From positions 1 through 64,000 of the forward strand of contig JAJXZS010000035.1 of assembly GCA_021779955.1 (NCBI GenBank): a DNA stretch of 64,000 nt. The letters are read 5' to 3'. The translations under genes were made by a program, and so were the position numbers. The first letter of the stretch is position 1, and each line of letters opens with the position of its first letter. Shown piece by piece: positions 16,547 to 25,621 of this stretch. Below the pieces are notes generated by a model. It was given only the letters and a program-made list of their open reading frames with translations, was not told where the DNA came from and did not search any database. The stretch comes from Chloroflexota bacterium (lineage in GTDB: Bacteria; Chloroflexota; Anaerolineae; Anaerolineales; Anaerolineaceae).

Positions 16547-17361
16547 GCCGTCCAGCCCCCATCGACCACAAGGTTCGCTCCGGTCATATACGAGGATGCA
16601 TCGGAAGCCAGGAAGAGCACCGCTCCGTTCATTTCGTCTTTTTGAGCCATGCGCCCCATGACCGCGCGGGCGGAATACTGCTTGAGGAAGACCTCATCAT
16701 TATTGTTGAATACGCCGCCGGGAGTAAGCGCGTTGGCGCGGATTTGCGTTCCGGCATAGTAAGTGGCGATGTAGCGTGTCAGCCCAAGGATGCCTGCCTT
16801 GGTCACGGGATAATACACCGGTTTGTAGGTCTTTGCCTGACCGGGTTTCTCGTAAATACGCTGATCGGGCCCGACGAGCCCGTAGGTCGAGCAAATGTTG
16901 ATGATCGATCCCTTGCCCTGCTTCGCCATCTGCCGCGCGGCTGCCTGAGAGACCAGGAACGCGCCGGTGAGGTTGACATCGATCGCTTCCTGCCATGACT
17001 TGAGCGGATAATCTTCGAAGGCATTGCTGCCTGCAAAGGCATGGCTTGGGTCGAATTTCGGATCCAGCGCTGCGCTGTTGACGACGGCATCCAGGTGCCC
17101 GATCTCATCCGAGATCTGCCCGGTCACCCGGCGAACTGCTTCTGGCTGCGTAATATCGACACCGACCGCTTTTGCCTGGTAACCTGCCCGAACCAATTCT
17201 GATGCAATGGGTTCGGAGAGCTCCGCCGTAAGCTCGGCGACATAAACCACCGCCCCGGCTTCCGCCAGGGTGCGGCAAAATTCTTTTCCCAGCAGACCTG
17301 CGCCGCCGGTAACGAGGGCGCTCTTTCCCTGCATCGAAAACTTATCGAAGATCGTGGTCAT
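16540..17361 (-). CDS. SDR oxidoreductase (PtmA-like context)
   Basis: 273 residues with TGGAGLLG at 18-25, VNSAA, catalytic S158, Y184 and K188, and a C-terminal MTGANLVVDGGW. Compared with a classical SDR it has about 20 extra residues between catalytic Ser and Tyr (the PDQRIYEKPGQAKTYK segment), a substrate-lid-like insertion. The order Gfo/Idh-SDR-CMP-NulO synthetase-NeuB recalls the ptmF, ptmA, ptmB and neuB2 genes of the Campylobacter legionaminic acid locus. That supports a role in making the amino-sugar precursor, but this is inference from neighbourhood. Overlaps both neighbours. Confidence 0.82.
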   Translation of the reverse strand: MTTIFDKFSMQGKSALVTGGAGLLGKEFCRTLAEAGAVVYVAELTAELSEPIASELVRAGYQAKAVGVDITQPEAVRRVTGQISDEIGHLDAVVNSAALDPKFDPSHAFAGSNAFEDYPLKSWQEAIDVNLTGAFLVSQAAARQMAKQGKGSIINICSTYGLVGPDQRIYEKPGQAKTYKPVYYPVTKAGILGLTRYIATYYAGTQIRANALTPGGVFNNNDEVFLKQYSARAVMGRMAQKDEMNGAVLFLASDASSYMTGANLVVDGGWTAW

Positions 17362-18365
17362 GCTTCCTCCGGAAACTCATCCAATTTTACCAGACATCCG
17401 GACTTCGCTGAAGTGTGCACCGCGATGGTGAGCTTGAGCGCAGCGATGCCGTCAGCCAGGGTGCAGCTCGGCGCTTCCTCGTGCTTCACCACACGGATGA
17501 AATGCGCCATCTCTGCCAAAAAGAGCTTGTTGCGCTCGAAATCTGCCGGAGGCGCCGCTTCGACCCACTCCCTGGCCCCGGCGCGGAAAAGACGGGTGAC
17601 GCCGGTGCCGTTGTCCCACTCGATCGTGCCCCGCTCTCCCACGATCTCCAGTGTGTGTTTACCAGGCCGCTGCAAATAGTCCAGGTGGACCGTGGCCGTC
17701 GCGCCTTGCTTGAACCGCAGGCCGATCTCCGCCGTATCCTCCACTTCAAGATGCAGCTCGCTCCGGCTGCTCGTGTAAGCCCAAATTGAATCCACGTCGC
17801 CAAGCAGCCAGCGTAGATAGTCCAGCGGGTGGCACAGGGTGTTGACCACTCCGCCGCCAAGGTCTTTGCGCGCAGCATAGCTCTGGCGGTAATCCTCCCA
17901 CGGATGCCAGCCGGGCAGGTACTCGCCCCAGTGCGCCCGTGCTGAAACCGGTTCACCGATCTCTCCCGCAGCAAGCCAATCGTTCACCTGTTTCAACCCC
18001 GGGTGAAAACGGTACTGGAATCCGGTCAGGAATCCTCCACCGCCCATGGCCAATGCCCTTTCGAGAACATCGATCCGCTCGAAAGAATCCGATATCGGCT
18101 TCTCCATCAAAATGGAGCAGCCCGCTTCTGCCGCCGGGATGGCCACGTCCAGGTGCAGAGAAGACGGGTTGGCAACGATCAACGCATCCGGACGGTACGC
18201 CAGGGCGGCCGCGAAATCTGTCTCCACCGGCACATCACGAATATCGGTGTCAGGCAGCGTCGAATGGTGGGTGCGGTAGAGCACCAGATCGGTCTCGCCG
18301 AGCGCGCGCAAATTGTTCAAATGCCGCCTGCCGATGGAACCAAAACCTGCAATGAGGAATTTCAT
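17358..18365 (-). CDS. Gfo/Idh/MocA-family sugar oxidoreductase
   Basis: 335 residues; an N-terminal Rossmann domain with GFGSIGRRH at 7-15 and the family EKP motif at 88-90, followed by a C-terminal alpha/beta domain containing HPLDYLRWLLG. Members oxidise or reduce sugars and sugar nucleotides with NAD(P). It is the first gene of the leftward NulO operon and overlaps the following SDR gene by 4 bases. The position beside SDR, CMP-synthetase and NeuB suggests a job in preparing the hexosamine precursor, as proposed for PtmF. It starts with ATG 18365, with a -10-like box about 40 bases upstream. Confidence 0.82.
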   Translation of the reverse strand: MKFLIAGFGSIGRRHLNNLRALGETDLVLYRTHHSTLPDTDIRDVPVETDFAAALAYRPDALIVANPSSLHLDVAIPAAEAGCSILMEKPISDSFERIDVLERALAMGGGGFLTGFQYRFHPGLKQVNDWLAAGEIGEPVSARAHWGEYLPGWHPWEDYRQSYAARKDLGGGVVNTLCHPLDYLRWLLGDVDSIWAYTSSRSELHLEVEDTAEIGLRFKQGATATVHLDYLQRPGKHTLEIVGERGTIEWDNGTGVTRLFRAGAREWVEAAPPADFERNKLFLAEMAHFIRVVKHEEAPSCTLADGIAALKLTIAVHTSAKSGCLVKLDEFPEEA

Positions 18366-18403
18366 GTGAGGATGTCCGCCAATCTTTTATCGGTTTCGAT
18401 TCA

Positions 18404-18409
18404 ATTATA
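18404..18409 (-). promoter_or_regulatory. -10-like box of the leftward NulO operon
   Basis: A consensus TATAAT on the minus strand, 39 bases before the start codon of the first operon gene. No good -35 at standard spacing: the best nearby hexamer, TTCGAC, is 15 bases away. Tentative. Confidence 0.4.
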
Positions 18410-18675
18410 GCCAAGATTTCAATGGTCGAAATTACGATCCTTACCCTTCGGTCTGAAGTTTGACAGCTTTCGGGATGGTGGATTTCACCGAGGTTGCTCT
18501 TCGACGTCGTCTGTTATTAACAAACACTACACAAAAAAACGAAGGATAAAGAAGAATAATTGCTGGTTGGCGCAGGAGGGAAATAGAGGTCATCCCAGGG
18601 AAAGGCGCTTGAGAAAGAAAGCAATGGTTACTGGATTATCGGGCCAAGATAGTTCTTACGTGGCAGTCTGCGTTT

Positions 18676-18704
18676 TTGATGACCTTATGACCCAATGTTA
18701 TAAT
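18676..18704 (+). promoter_or_regulatory. Sigma70-type promoter for the rightward cassette
   Basis: TTGATG at 18676-18681, a 17-base spacer, and TATAAT at 18699-18704 preceded by TG one base upstream (extended -10, TGTTATAAT). It lies about 60 bases before the first start codon of the plus-strand cassette. Confidence 0.65.
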
Positions 18705-18765
18705 GAATTGCTCAAATCATAAGATTACCCTCACAAAACGATAACAACCGGTAGAATGGTGCGAA

Positions 18766-19767
18766 ATGGAACCGAGCGTTCTTCGTCCAGTCGACAATAA
18801 AAAGGGGAAATTCCGAAAAATCCTTTTTCAAATACTTGGATTGGCAGTCATCATATTCCTGGGCTGGTATCTTTATAAAAACCAGGATTCTTTTCAGGCA
18901 ATTAAGAATATAAGCTGGCAGCAGATCGTGTTGATCGTTCTCCTGGATTTTGCTGCATTCTTCGTCAATGCGGTGATGAACTACTTCATGCTCAAACGGC
19001 TGGAACCCAGGATCAGTTTTATAGACTGCTATGGACTGCAATACGCCAATAGCATGCTCAATAAGATTCTGCCTACCATAGGTGGAGGGGCAACGTTCAA
19101 GGCACTATTCTTGAAGCGTAAATACGATCTGCCATATTCTCAGTTTGTTTCGGTGATTACGGGGTTGTACATCATAAGCTTCATCACGACCTCGCTTCTT
19201 GGCTTAATCTGCATTCTGATCATCTACCTTCAGTTACGGATAATGAATTGGGTTCTTGTTTTGGCGTTCATTCTATTCCTCTTGCCTTCTTTGGGAATCA
19301 TTATCTTTACTCCAAAAATACCAGAGAGCGACAAGCGTATCGTCAAAACGCTGAGCAGGGTGATTACGGGCTGGAATACCATAAAGCAAGACAAAAGATC
19401 GTTACTCTTCTATGCACTTTGCTTTTTGATCCTGCTATTTCTTACCGCCGCCCAGACGATGGTGAGTTACCAGGCTTTGGCTGTAAAAACTAGTTTTGTC
19501 CCGATGCTATTATTATCTTCAACTACAATAATCCTGCAGGTCTTAAGCTTTACTCCAGATGGCATCGGTATAAAAGAAGGTATTTTTGTGTTCACTGGAA
19601 ATCTCGTCCAGATTCCTGATAACATTCTTGTACTCGGTTCTTTAGTCGTGCGGGCTGTCACGATGGTAACAACAGGCATTATTGGAGCGATCTGCTACTT
19701 AATCCTCTTGAGAGAGATCACGAAGATTGAAAAAGAACCGGATCTTTTGCACGCAAGAGGACATTGA
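18766..19767 (+). CDS. Flippase-like membrane protein (LPG-synthase TM domain family, UPF0104)
   Basis: 333 residues with about eight membrane spans and little else. The pattern, with an early loop GLQYANSMLNKILPTIGGGATFKA, a central SVITGLYI helix and the C-terminal TPDGIGIKEGIFVF motif, fits the lysylphosphatidylglycerol synthase transmembrane region family. This family is found both in MprF and as stand-alone proteins beside polyprenyl glycosyltransferases, where a lipid-linked sugar flipping role is often suggested. Here it leads the AT-rich cassette ahead of a polyprenyl-phosphate glycosyltransferase, which fits that idea. The ribosome site before ATG 18766 is weak. Confidence 0.7.
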   Translation: MEPSVLRPVDNKKGKFRKILFQILGLAVIIFLGWYLYKNQDSFQAIKNISWQQIVLIVLLDFAAFFVNAVMNYFMLKRLEPRISFIDCYGLQYANSMLNKILPTIGGGATFKALFLKRKYDLPYSQFVSVITGLYIISFITTSLLGLICILIIYLQLRIMNWVLVLAFILFLLPSLGIIIFTPKIPESDKRIVKTLSRVITGWNTIKQDKRSLLFYALCFLILLFLTAAQTMVSYQALAVKTSFVPMLLLSSTTIILQVLSFTPDGIGIKEGIFVFTGNLVQIPDNILVLGSLVVRAVTMVTTGIIGAICYLILLREITKIEKEPDLLHARGH

Positions 19768-19903
19768 GTTTTCCAAAGCATCTCTTGATTAGTGCGAATA
19801 TCGGGCAAGCTTCATGAATTGTTAAATTAAGGAATCTAGATCACACTGGGATCATTGGTGACCAACATTAATGGATATCTGCGAGATAAGAAAAGGGGTA
19901 CTC

Positions 19904-20878
19904 ATGTCAACAGAAGAAAAGCGAATGAAATGCCTATCCATCGTCGTTCCTGTATATTACAATGAACCGAATTTACCAGAGACGATTCCTCACCTTCTGA
20001 GTATTACAGAAAAGTTGCCAGATTATCGGCTTGAGTTGGTATTTGTTGATGACGGCTCTGGTGATCAATCGTTGCAACTATTAATGGAATTTCAGAGTAT
20101 TTATCCTGGAAACATTAAAATAGCAAAACTAACTCGGAATTTTGGTTCGATGGCGGCTATTCAAGCGGGGTTCACTCTTGCGACTGGCGACTGCGTTGGA
20201 GTCATCGCTGCCGACCTTCAGGATCCCCCTGAGTTGTTCATTGAAATGGTTCATCATTGGGAATGCGGGAACAAAGCCGTTTTTGCGGTTCGCCAAGATA
20301 GAGAAGAATCATTTTATCAAAAAATGTTTTCGAATACCTATTATGCTTTAATCAAGAAATATGCGATTCCCGGCTATCCCAGTGGCGGATTTGATTTTCT
20401 TCTTGCCGATCGCCAGGTCATCGACGAAGTCAATCAAATTCGAGAGAAGAACACCAATATCATGACACTTATCTATTGGTTAGGTTTCAAACCCATTTTG
20501 ATACCTTATCTTCGAAGAAATCGCACAAAAGGGAAATCGCGCTGGACACTGAAAAAGAAGCTCAAGCTCTTTGTTGATACCTTTGTGGCATTTTCTTATT
20601 TTCCAATCCAGTTGCTATCTGTCATTGGATTCATCGTTGCGCTTGGCTCTTTTCTATATGGCTCATTCATATTTTTATATTGGCTGTTCTTTGGAATAAG
20701 TGTTTCAGGCTGGGTTCCTTTAATGATCGTCCTGACATTCACAGCAGGATTACAAATGACCATGCTCGGTATCCTTGGAGAATACTTGTGGCGTACGTTG
20801 GATGAGTCACGCAGCCGACCAAATTATGTTATTGACGAGGTTTTCAATGTGTCAAACCAAACAGGCGGTGGAAAATGA
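19904..20878 (+). CDS. Polyprenyl-phosphate glycosyltransferase (GT2, ArnC/GtrB-like)
   Basis: 324 residues: a GT2 domain (SIVVPVYYNEPNL; VDDGSGD at 48-54; metal site in ADLQDPPE at 103-110) followed by two C-terminal membrane helices near 225-295 and a cytosolic tail. This layout is that of enzymes moving a sugar from a nucleotide donor to undecaprenyl phosphate. Its product could feed the GT-C transferase of the same cassette after flipping by the upstream membrane protein. Start at ATG 19904, supported by AAGGGG a few bases upstream, rather than ATG 19871. It overlaps the next gene by 4 bases. Confidence 0.82.
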   Translation: MSTEEKRMKCLSIVVPVYYNEPNLPETIPHLLSITEKLPDYRLELVFVDDGSGDQSLQLLMEFQSIYPGNIKIAKLTRNFGSMAAIQAGFTLATGDCVGVIAADLQDPPELFIEMVHHWECGNKAVFAVRQDREESFYQKMFSNTYYALIKKYAIPGYPSGGFDFLLADRQVIDEVNQIREKNTNIMTLIYWLGFKPILIPYLRRNRTKGKSRWTLKKKLKLFVDTFVAFSYFPIQLLSVIGFIVALGSFLYGSFIFLYWLFFGISVSGWVPLMIVLTFTAGLQMTMLGILGEYLWRTLDESRSRPNYVIDEVFNVSNQTGGGK

Positions 20879-21807
20879 GTGAATATTTCTGCCATCCCAA
20901 TGCCATCGTTGAATCAGACAATATAGGCAAAGGGACTCGCATCTGGGCTTTTGCGCATGTATTACCACGAGCCATAATTGGTGATGACTGCAATTTGTGC
21001 GATGGAACTTTTATTGAGAATGATGTCCGTTTGGGAAACCGAGTGACTGTAAAATGCGGGGTCCAGATTTGGGACGGAATTACGGTTGAAGATGACGTGT
21101 TTATCGGGCCAAATGCTACTTTCACCAACGATCCCTTCCCACGCAGCAAACATTATCCACAAGCTTATGCCAGGATGCTGATTCGAAAAGGCGCTTCTAT
21201 CGGCGCAAACGCAACAATTTTGCCCGGTCTGACGATTGGTCAGTACGCAATGGTTGGTGCGGGAGCTGTGGTAACCAAGAATATTCCTCCCTACGCAATT
21301 GTCGTTGGAAATCCGGCGCGAATCGTAGGATATGTTCAGACCAGTAAGAGTGCTGTCAAATCGCCTATTACAACCTCAACGCCAGCAGCTTACAGTGAAA
21401 ATAATGTTAATGGCGTTAAGTTGGTTGATCTACCACTGCTTAATGATTTACGGGGAAGCCTTACTTTTGCTGAGATTGAAGCCTTATTGCCTTTTGCCCC
21501 AAAAAGATATTTTATTGTGTTTGACGTGCCAAGCAAAGATGTACGAGGCGAACACGCTCATCGCACTTGCCATCAGTTCCTGATCTGCGTTAAAGGAAGT
21601 TGCTCAGTCGTAATCGATGATGGAACAAATCGGGCAGAAGTCGTATTAAACCGCCCGAATCTCGGCCTGCATATCGGCCCCATGGTCTGGGCTACGGAAT
21701 ACAAGTATTCTCAAGAGGCAGTTCTAATGGTCCTGGCTTCTGAAGTCTACAAAGCAGAAGATTACATTCGTGATTACGACCAATTCCTAAAGGAGCTCGG
21801 AAAATGA
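20875..21807 (+). CDS. Bifunctional sugar N-acetyltransferase / dTDP-sugar 3,4-ketoisomerase (FdtD/WxcM-like)
   Basis: 310 residues in two parts. Residues 1-160 are a left-handed beta-helix acyltransferase: repeated hexapeptides, GVQIWDG, and [11 protein letters not shown] at its end. After a Ser/Thr/Pro linker, residues 183-310 form an FdtA/QdtA cupin with RGEHAHR at 224-230 and HQF at 233-235. In known dTDP-Fuc3NAc and Qui3NAc pathways the cupin isomerises the 4-keto-6-deoxy sugar to the 3-keto form, an aminotransferase acts, and the acetyltransferase finishes. The aminotransferase gene follows with a 4-base overlap, so three steps are encoded by two genes. No rmlA or rmlB is in the window. 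Confidence 0.85.
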   Translation: MSEYFCHPNAIVESDNIGKGTRIWAFAHVLPRAIIGDDCNLCDGTFIENDVRLGNRVTVKCGVQIWDGITVEDDVFIGPNATFTNDPFPRSKHYPQAYARMLIRKGASIGANATILPGLTIGQYAMVGAGAVVTKNIPPYAIVVGNPARIVGYVQTSKSAVKSPITTSTPAAYSENNVNGVKLVDLPLLNDLRGSLTFAEIEALLPFAPKRYFIVFDVPSKDVRGEHAHRTCHQFLICVKGSCSVVIDDGTNRAEVVLNRPNLGLHIGPMVWATEYKYSQEAVLMVLASEVYKAEDYIRDYDQFLKELGK

Positions 21808-22919
21808 ACGCTCAAATTCCGCTACTGGATATGAAAACTCCCTATCAGGAGTTGAAAGCTGATCTCGATGCCGCCTATCTACGGGTTATGGAATCCGGCT
21901 GGTACATTCTAGGCGAAGAGGTCGAATCATTTGAGCGAGAATTTGCTGAAAGATGCGGCACTAAATACTGCATTTCTGTAGGCAACGGTCTGGAAGCGCT
22001 TCACCTGATTCTGCGAGGCTATGGAATCGGTGCAGGAGATGAAGTCATTGTCCCGGCAAATACTTACATTGCCAGTTGGTTGGCCGTCACTTACGCAGGA
22101 GCGACTCCAGTTCCTGTAGAGCCGGATGTCCATACATACAATCTCGATTCGTCAAAGATTTGCCAGGCTATTACGTCGAAGACACGGGCCATCATGCCTG
22201 TTCATTTGTACGGCCAAACGGTTGTAATGGATGGCATAAATAAAATTGCGGCTGAGTATGGTTTACAAGTAATCGAAGACTCCGCCCAGACACATGGCGG
22301 CACATACAAAGGAAAAATGGCAGGGAATCTCGGCTGCGCCGCCGGATTTAGTTTTTATCCCGGCAAGAATTTAGGGGCTTTTGGCGATGCAGGCGCAATC
22401 GTCACGAGTGATGATGAGCTCGCCGACAAAGTACAAATTCTAAGGAACTACGGATCGAGAAAGAAATACTATAACGAAATCAAAGGCTACAATTCGCGGT
22501 TGGACCCGTTGCAAGCTGCATTCTTACGAGTAAAGCTGAATCACCTCGACGAATGGAACAAACGCCGCATGGCGGTGGCTGATTTTTACTTTGACAGTCT
22601 GAAAGGGATTCCTGATTTGATCCTGCCTCAGGTCGCACCTGCAACCATACATGTGTGGCATCAATTTGTGATCCGCTATCCGCAAAGAGATCGCCTCCAG
22701 CAGCATCTTACGGCAAATGGTATCGGCACTCTGATTCACTATCCAATTCCACCCCACCTTTCTGAAGCTTATAAAGACTTAGACTACAAGGAGGGTGATT
22801 TTCCGATAACGGAATCAATTGCCAAAACAATACTGAGTATCCCCATGAGCCCTCACCTATCTCAGAATGATGCAGCCTTTGTCACTGAAAAGATCAAGGA
22901 ATTCTGTTCAATGAATTGA
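21804..22919 (+). CDS. DegT/DnrJ/EryC1/StrS sugar aminotransferase (FdtB/QdtB-like)
   Basis: 371 residues of the PLP-dependent sugar aminotransferase family. [11 protein letters not shown] and EDSAQTHGG are family blocks, and K188 in [15 protein letters not shown] is the PLP lysine. It is expected to put an amino group on C3 of dTDP-3-keto-6-deoxyhexose, using Glu, between the two reactions of the fused enzyme encoded just upstream. Translational coupling (ATGA overlap) supports this. A role at C4, as in PseC or LegC, is possible and would link it to NulO synthesis; the adjacent ketoisomerase makes C3 more likely. Confidence 0.85.
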   Translation: MNAQIPLLDMKTPYQELKADLDAAYLRVMESGWYILGEEVESFEREFAERCGTKYCISVGNGLEALHLILRGYGIGAGDEVIVPANTYIASWLAVTYAGATPVPVEPDVHTYNLDSSKICQAITSKTRAIMPVHLYGQTVVMDGINKIAAEYGLQVIEDSAQTHGGTYKGKMAGNLGCAAGFSFYPGKNLGAFGDAGAIVTSDDELADKVQILRNYGSRKKYYNEIKGYNSRLDPLQAAFLRVKLNHLDEWNKRRMAVADFYFDSLKGIPDLILPQVAPATIHVWHQFVIRYPQRDRLQQHLTANGIGTLIHYPIPPHLSEAYKDLDYKEGDFPITESIAKTILSIPMSPHLSQNDAAFVTEKIKEFCSMN

Positions 22920-23071
22920 TCACGATGATCTCGACCTCATACAGGGAAAATGGCTGAAAAGGGTAAGGAGGGGTATAAAGCCCAGACTGATCCCTAACAG
23001 ATTTCCAGTATCCCAAATAATGGTATTTTAATCATGTCATATCCCTGCGGAGTCATTACTGAACGGACAAG

Positions 23072-24685
23072 ATGCCTGAACCAGCAAATATTTGTGAAGA
23101 GAAAAAACAAAGTTCGAAGTACAATGATGGGATCATTGGTCCGAATTTCATAATTCAAGAGGCTCAACAAATTCTAATGAAGACAAGTATCGATCGACGC
23201 CAGTTATCGAAAATTCTCCAATGGTCCCTGCTGGTGATTGTCATTTGTTTTTCCCTGCTCAGGTTTGTTAACCTTAACGCAGATTTCCCCCCGGGTGTGA
23301 CGGGTTCTGGTGAACTATATACAGACGAAGGTTGGTATACCAATGGAGCAGTCAGGTACATTCTTACGGGCCAATGGTACCTTCATGGAGATGTGAACTT
23401 TACCGCGATCTTCATGCCTGTGGGCCAGTTGCTTCACCTGATAAGCTTCAGCATATTAGGTCCAAGTCTTTCATCCGCGCGTGTAACAATTATCGTTTGC
23501 TTTCTGGCTATTTTAGCGCTGGAAGCCCTGATAATTCGACGAAGATTTGGAAATTTTGCGGCGTTATTCTGTGCTTTGTTGCTTGCCACGAATTTCATTG
23601 CATTTGCCTATAGCCGCCTGGCATTGACCTATTTACAGTCGTCCTTTTTTGTCATCGCAAGCATGTTTATAGCGCTGTCAGGCTGGAAAGCCAGGTACCC
23701 AAGATACATTCTGGCATCCGTCCTAATGGCTGCTGCGATTCTGGCAAACACCACAGCAGTTGTCGCCATCCCTTTACTCATCTACCTGTGCTGGCGAGAG
23801 TCCACGGGCGTTAAAAGCCGAATCTATCTAGCGTTTATTTCAGGAATGACTCTCCTGATCATTGTCGGCGCATACGAAGTGGCAATGGCTAGACTTTTTC
23901 CATCCGATTTCGCCTTTTATAGTTATGCCACTACTGGAAGGCTCTTCACAAGCTTTGGCACATGGGGAAATAATCTGATTCATATCCTCATTCCACGGTT
24001 GCAATCGCTGGGGAAAGGCTTTTTTGAAGTTACAACCGTCCTGACGATAATCGCTTTGATTATCTCGAAACGCTTTCGGGACGATCCCGTGGTGCATATT
24101 TTGATCGGGTATGCCGCTTTTCATATCGGGATGTTATCGATGAACTCATATTCTCCCCCTCGATATTACATTACGTTATTGCTGCCGTTTGCCGGTTTGT
24201 GTGCAATTGCATGTACCATTATTTCGGACTGGTTGACTGAGAGCAATTTGCAGCTGGTTTCAGCCGTACCTGTGTCATTGGTATTGTTGATCTCGCTTTC
24301 CACAAGCATTCAGGTGTTTGGCTATATTACCAAACCAGTGTACTCCTTCTACATTATGACGCACGAAGTTGGGCAAATCATTCAAGCGCGTGAAGGAGTT
24401 GTACGCGGTGTGATGTTGTTCGGAGAAATTCCAGATTCTATTTCTCTTGAAATAGGAACAAACGCGGCCAATAGCGGTCTCAATACAAGCAATACCATCA
24501 TTGTACGAATGGAACGTACCCATCCGAAATACTTGATCACCCATACCTCCAACCTTGACCAGGTGGCGGAAGCCTTGGGGGCGAATGTTACCCAACTCGG
24601 AGTATGGGACGTCTTTGGGAACTACTATGCGAAGGGAGAGCCGATTCGGCTGTTCGGCGTGGATTGGTCAAATGTGGCTCAATAG
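23072..24685 (+). CDS. GT-C/GT39-like polytopic membrane glycosyltransferase
   Basis: 537 residues from the first ATG. Residues 50-66 are the first membrane helix, followed by the acidic loop ELYTDEGWYTNGA with D85-E86, the usual GT39/ArnT catalytic position, then about ten spans and a soluble C-terminal tail. The first 35 residues are polar and unlike family members, so ATG 23177 (residue 36, with GAGG 12-15 bases upstream) may be the real start. It is the last gene of the AT-rich cassette and overlaps the convergent GT2 gene by 7 bases. It probably uses the polyprenyl-linked sugar made by the cassette. Confidence 0.72.
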   Translation: MPEPANICEEKKQSSKYNDGIIGPNFIIQEAQQILMKTSIDRRQLSKILQWSLLVIVICFSLLRFVNLNADFPPGVTGSGELYTDEGWYTNGAVRYILTGQWYLHGDVNFTAIFMPVGQLLHLISFSILGPSLSSARVTIIVCFLAILALEALIIRRRFGNFAALFCALLLATNFIAFAYSRLALTYLQSSFFVIASMFIALSGWKARYPRYILASVLMAAAILANTTAVVAIPLLIYLCWRESTGVKSRIYLAFISGMTLLIIVGAYEVAMARLFPSDFAFYSYATTGRLFTSFGTWGNNLIHILIPRLQSLGKGFFEVTTVLTIIALIISKRFRDDPVVHILIGYAAFHIGMLSMNSYSPPRYYITLLLPFAGLCAIACTIISDWLTESNLQLVSAVPVSLVLLISLSTSIQVFGYITKPVYSFYIMTHEVGQIIQAREGVVRGVMLFGEIPDSISLEIGTNAANSGLNTSNTIIVRMERTHPKYLITHTSNLDQVAEALGANVTQLGVWDVFGNYYAKGEPIRLFGVDWSNVAQ

Positions 24686-25545
24686 ATCCCTGCAGAGGAA
24701 TCGATTCCAAATCCTTCTTTGACTCCTTGAAAATAGCTGCCCATGCGCCCGGTAAGAATCGCCTGGATAAACCCGCGGACAATTGCCATCGTGCTGAACA
24801 AGATCCTGGGCAGGAGTGTCAAATGCTTTTTTGCGAACAGGATCTGATTTCGATTCAATAAATAGCTTTTGTAATCCGAATTTCCCTTCGTCGAATACGA
24901 ATGGAAATGATTTGCGGTTACATCCCATAAGACCTCAAGGCGTATCCCCAGCCTTTTAGCCCTGTAGCAATAATCGACATCTTCCCAATATGAACCGTAG
25001 ATTTCGTCGAAGAATCCGACTTTTTCCACCACCGGCCGTTCCATAAACAGGATACAGCCGCTCAGAAAATCGGGCTTTCTCTTTCGGATTCTTTCTATAG
25101 GTACATTCTTGTTAAGATTCATCGCTCCACCCAACCAAAGGTGAACGGCACCCCCTGTGTTCTGAACCAAAACGGTGTCTCGCAACATCACCACGGGCGA
25201 ATAGATCGTATTGCTATCGTTACCTTCAAGGCTCATTCTTTGAAGGAAGTCTTTGTCAAATTCCACATCATTGTTCATCAATAGGAATTGGCGTACTTCG
25301 GGCTGCTGCATTAGCGTTTTTATCCCCAGGTTGAGCCCGCCGGAATAACCTAGATTTGCGCCAGCATGGATCAGTTGGATCTTGGGATCGTAACATAACG
25401 GGGTTTGGTCGAACGCAGTGTCTTCCTCAGGAGAATTATTCACGATGACCAATGTGAAATTCTGAAGATTATTCTCCAAGAGCTGCTCTGCGAATTTGAC
25501 CGTGATCTCATAAGCGTTCCAATTGACTGTCACTATTCCGATCAT
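24679..25545 (-). CDS. Glycosyltransferase family 2, rhamnosyltransferase-like
   Basis: 288 residues: GIVTVNWNAYEIT, VIVNNSPEED, AGANLGYSGGLNLG near 61-74, and NNDVEF at 91-96 as the metal-binding acidic motif. The block YWEDVDYCYRAKRLG is typical of WbbL/RfbF-type GT2 enzymes, many of which transfer rhamnose; specificity remains open. There are no strong membrane helices. It is the last gene of the leftward four-gene group and converges on the GT-C gene with a 7-base tail overlap, leaving no room for a conventional terminator between them. Confidence 0.8.
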   Translation of the reverse strand: MIGIVTVNWNAYEITVKFAEQLLENNLQNFTLVIVNNSPEEDTAFDQTPLCYDPKIQLIHAGANLGYSGGLNLGIKTLMQQPEVRQFLLMNNDVEFDKDFLQRMSLEGNDSNTIYSPVVMLRDTVLVQNTGGAVHLWLGGAMNLNKNVPIERIRKRKPDFLSGCILFMERPVVEKVGFFDEIYGSYWEDVDYCYRAKRLGIRLEVLWDVTANHFHSYSTKGNSDYKSYLLNRNQILFAKKHLTLLPRILFSTMAIVRGFIQAILTGRMGSYFQGVKEGFGIDSSAGIY

Positions 25546-25621
25546 CCAAAGATCATCCTCTCAAAGCGCTTGGAAACTCAGTTTATGAATAGACGCGGAC
25601 AAAGGTTTGGTGAAATAACGG

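Larger units (their letters stand above)
18366..18765. other. Intergenic divergent promoter region
   Basis: About 400 bases separate the leftward NulO operon from the rightward AT-rich cassette. Base composition changes here from GC-rich to AT-rich. It holds a -10-like box for the left operon and a good promoter for the right cassette (listed separately). I found no credible gene, repeat or RNA in the middle part. Confidence 0.6.
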
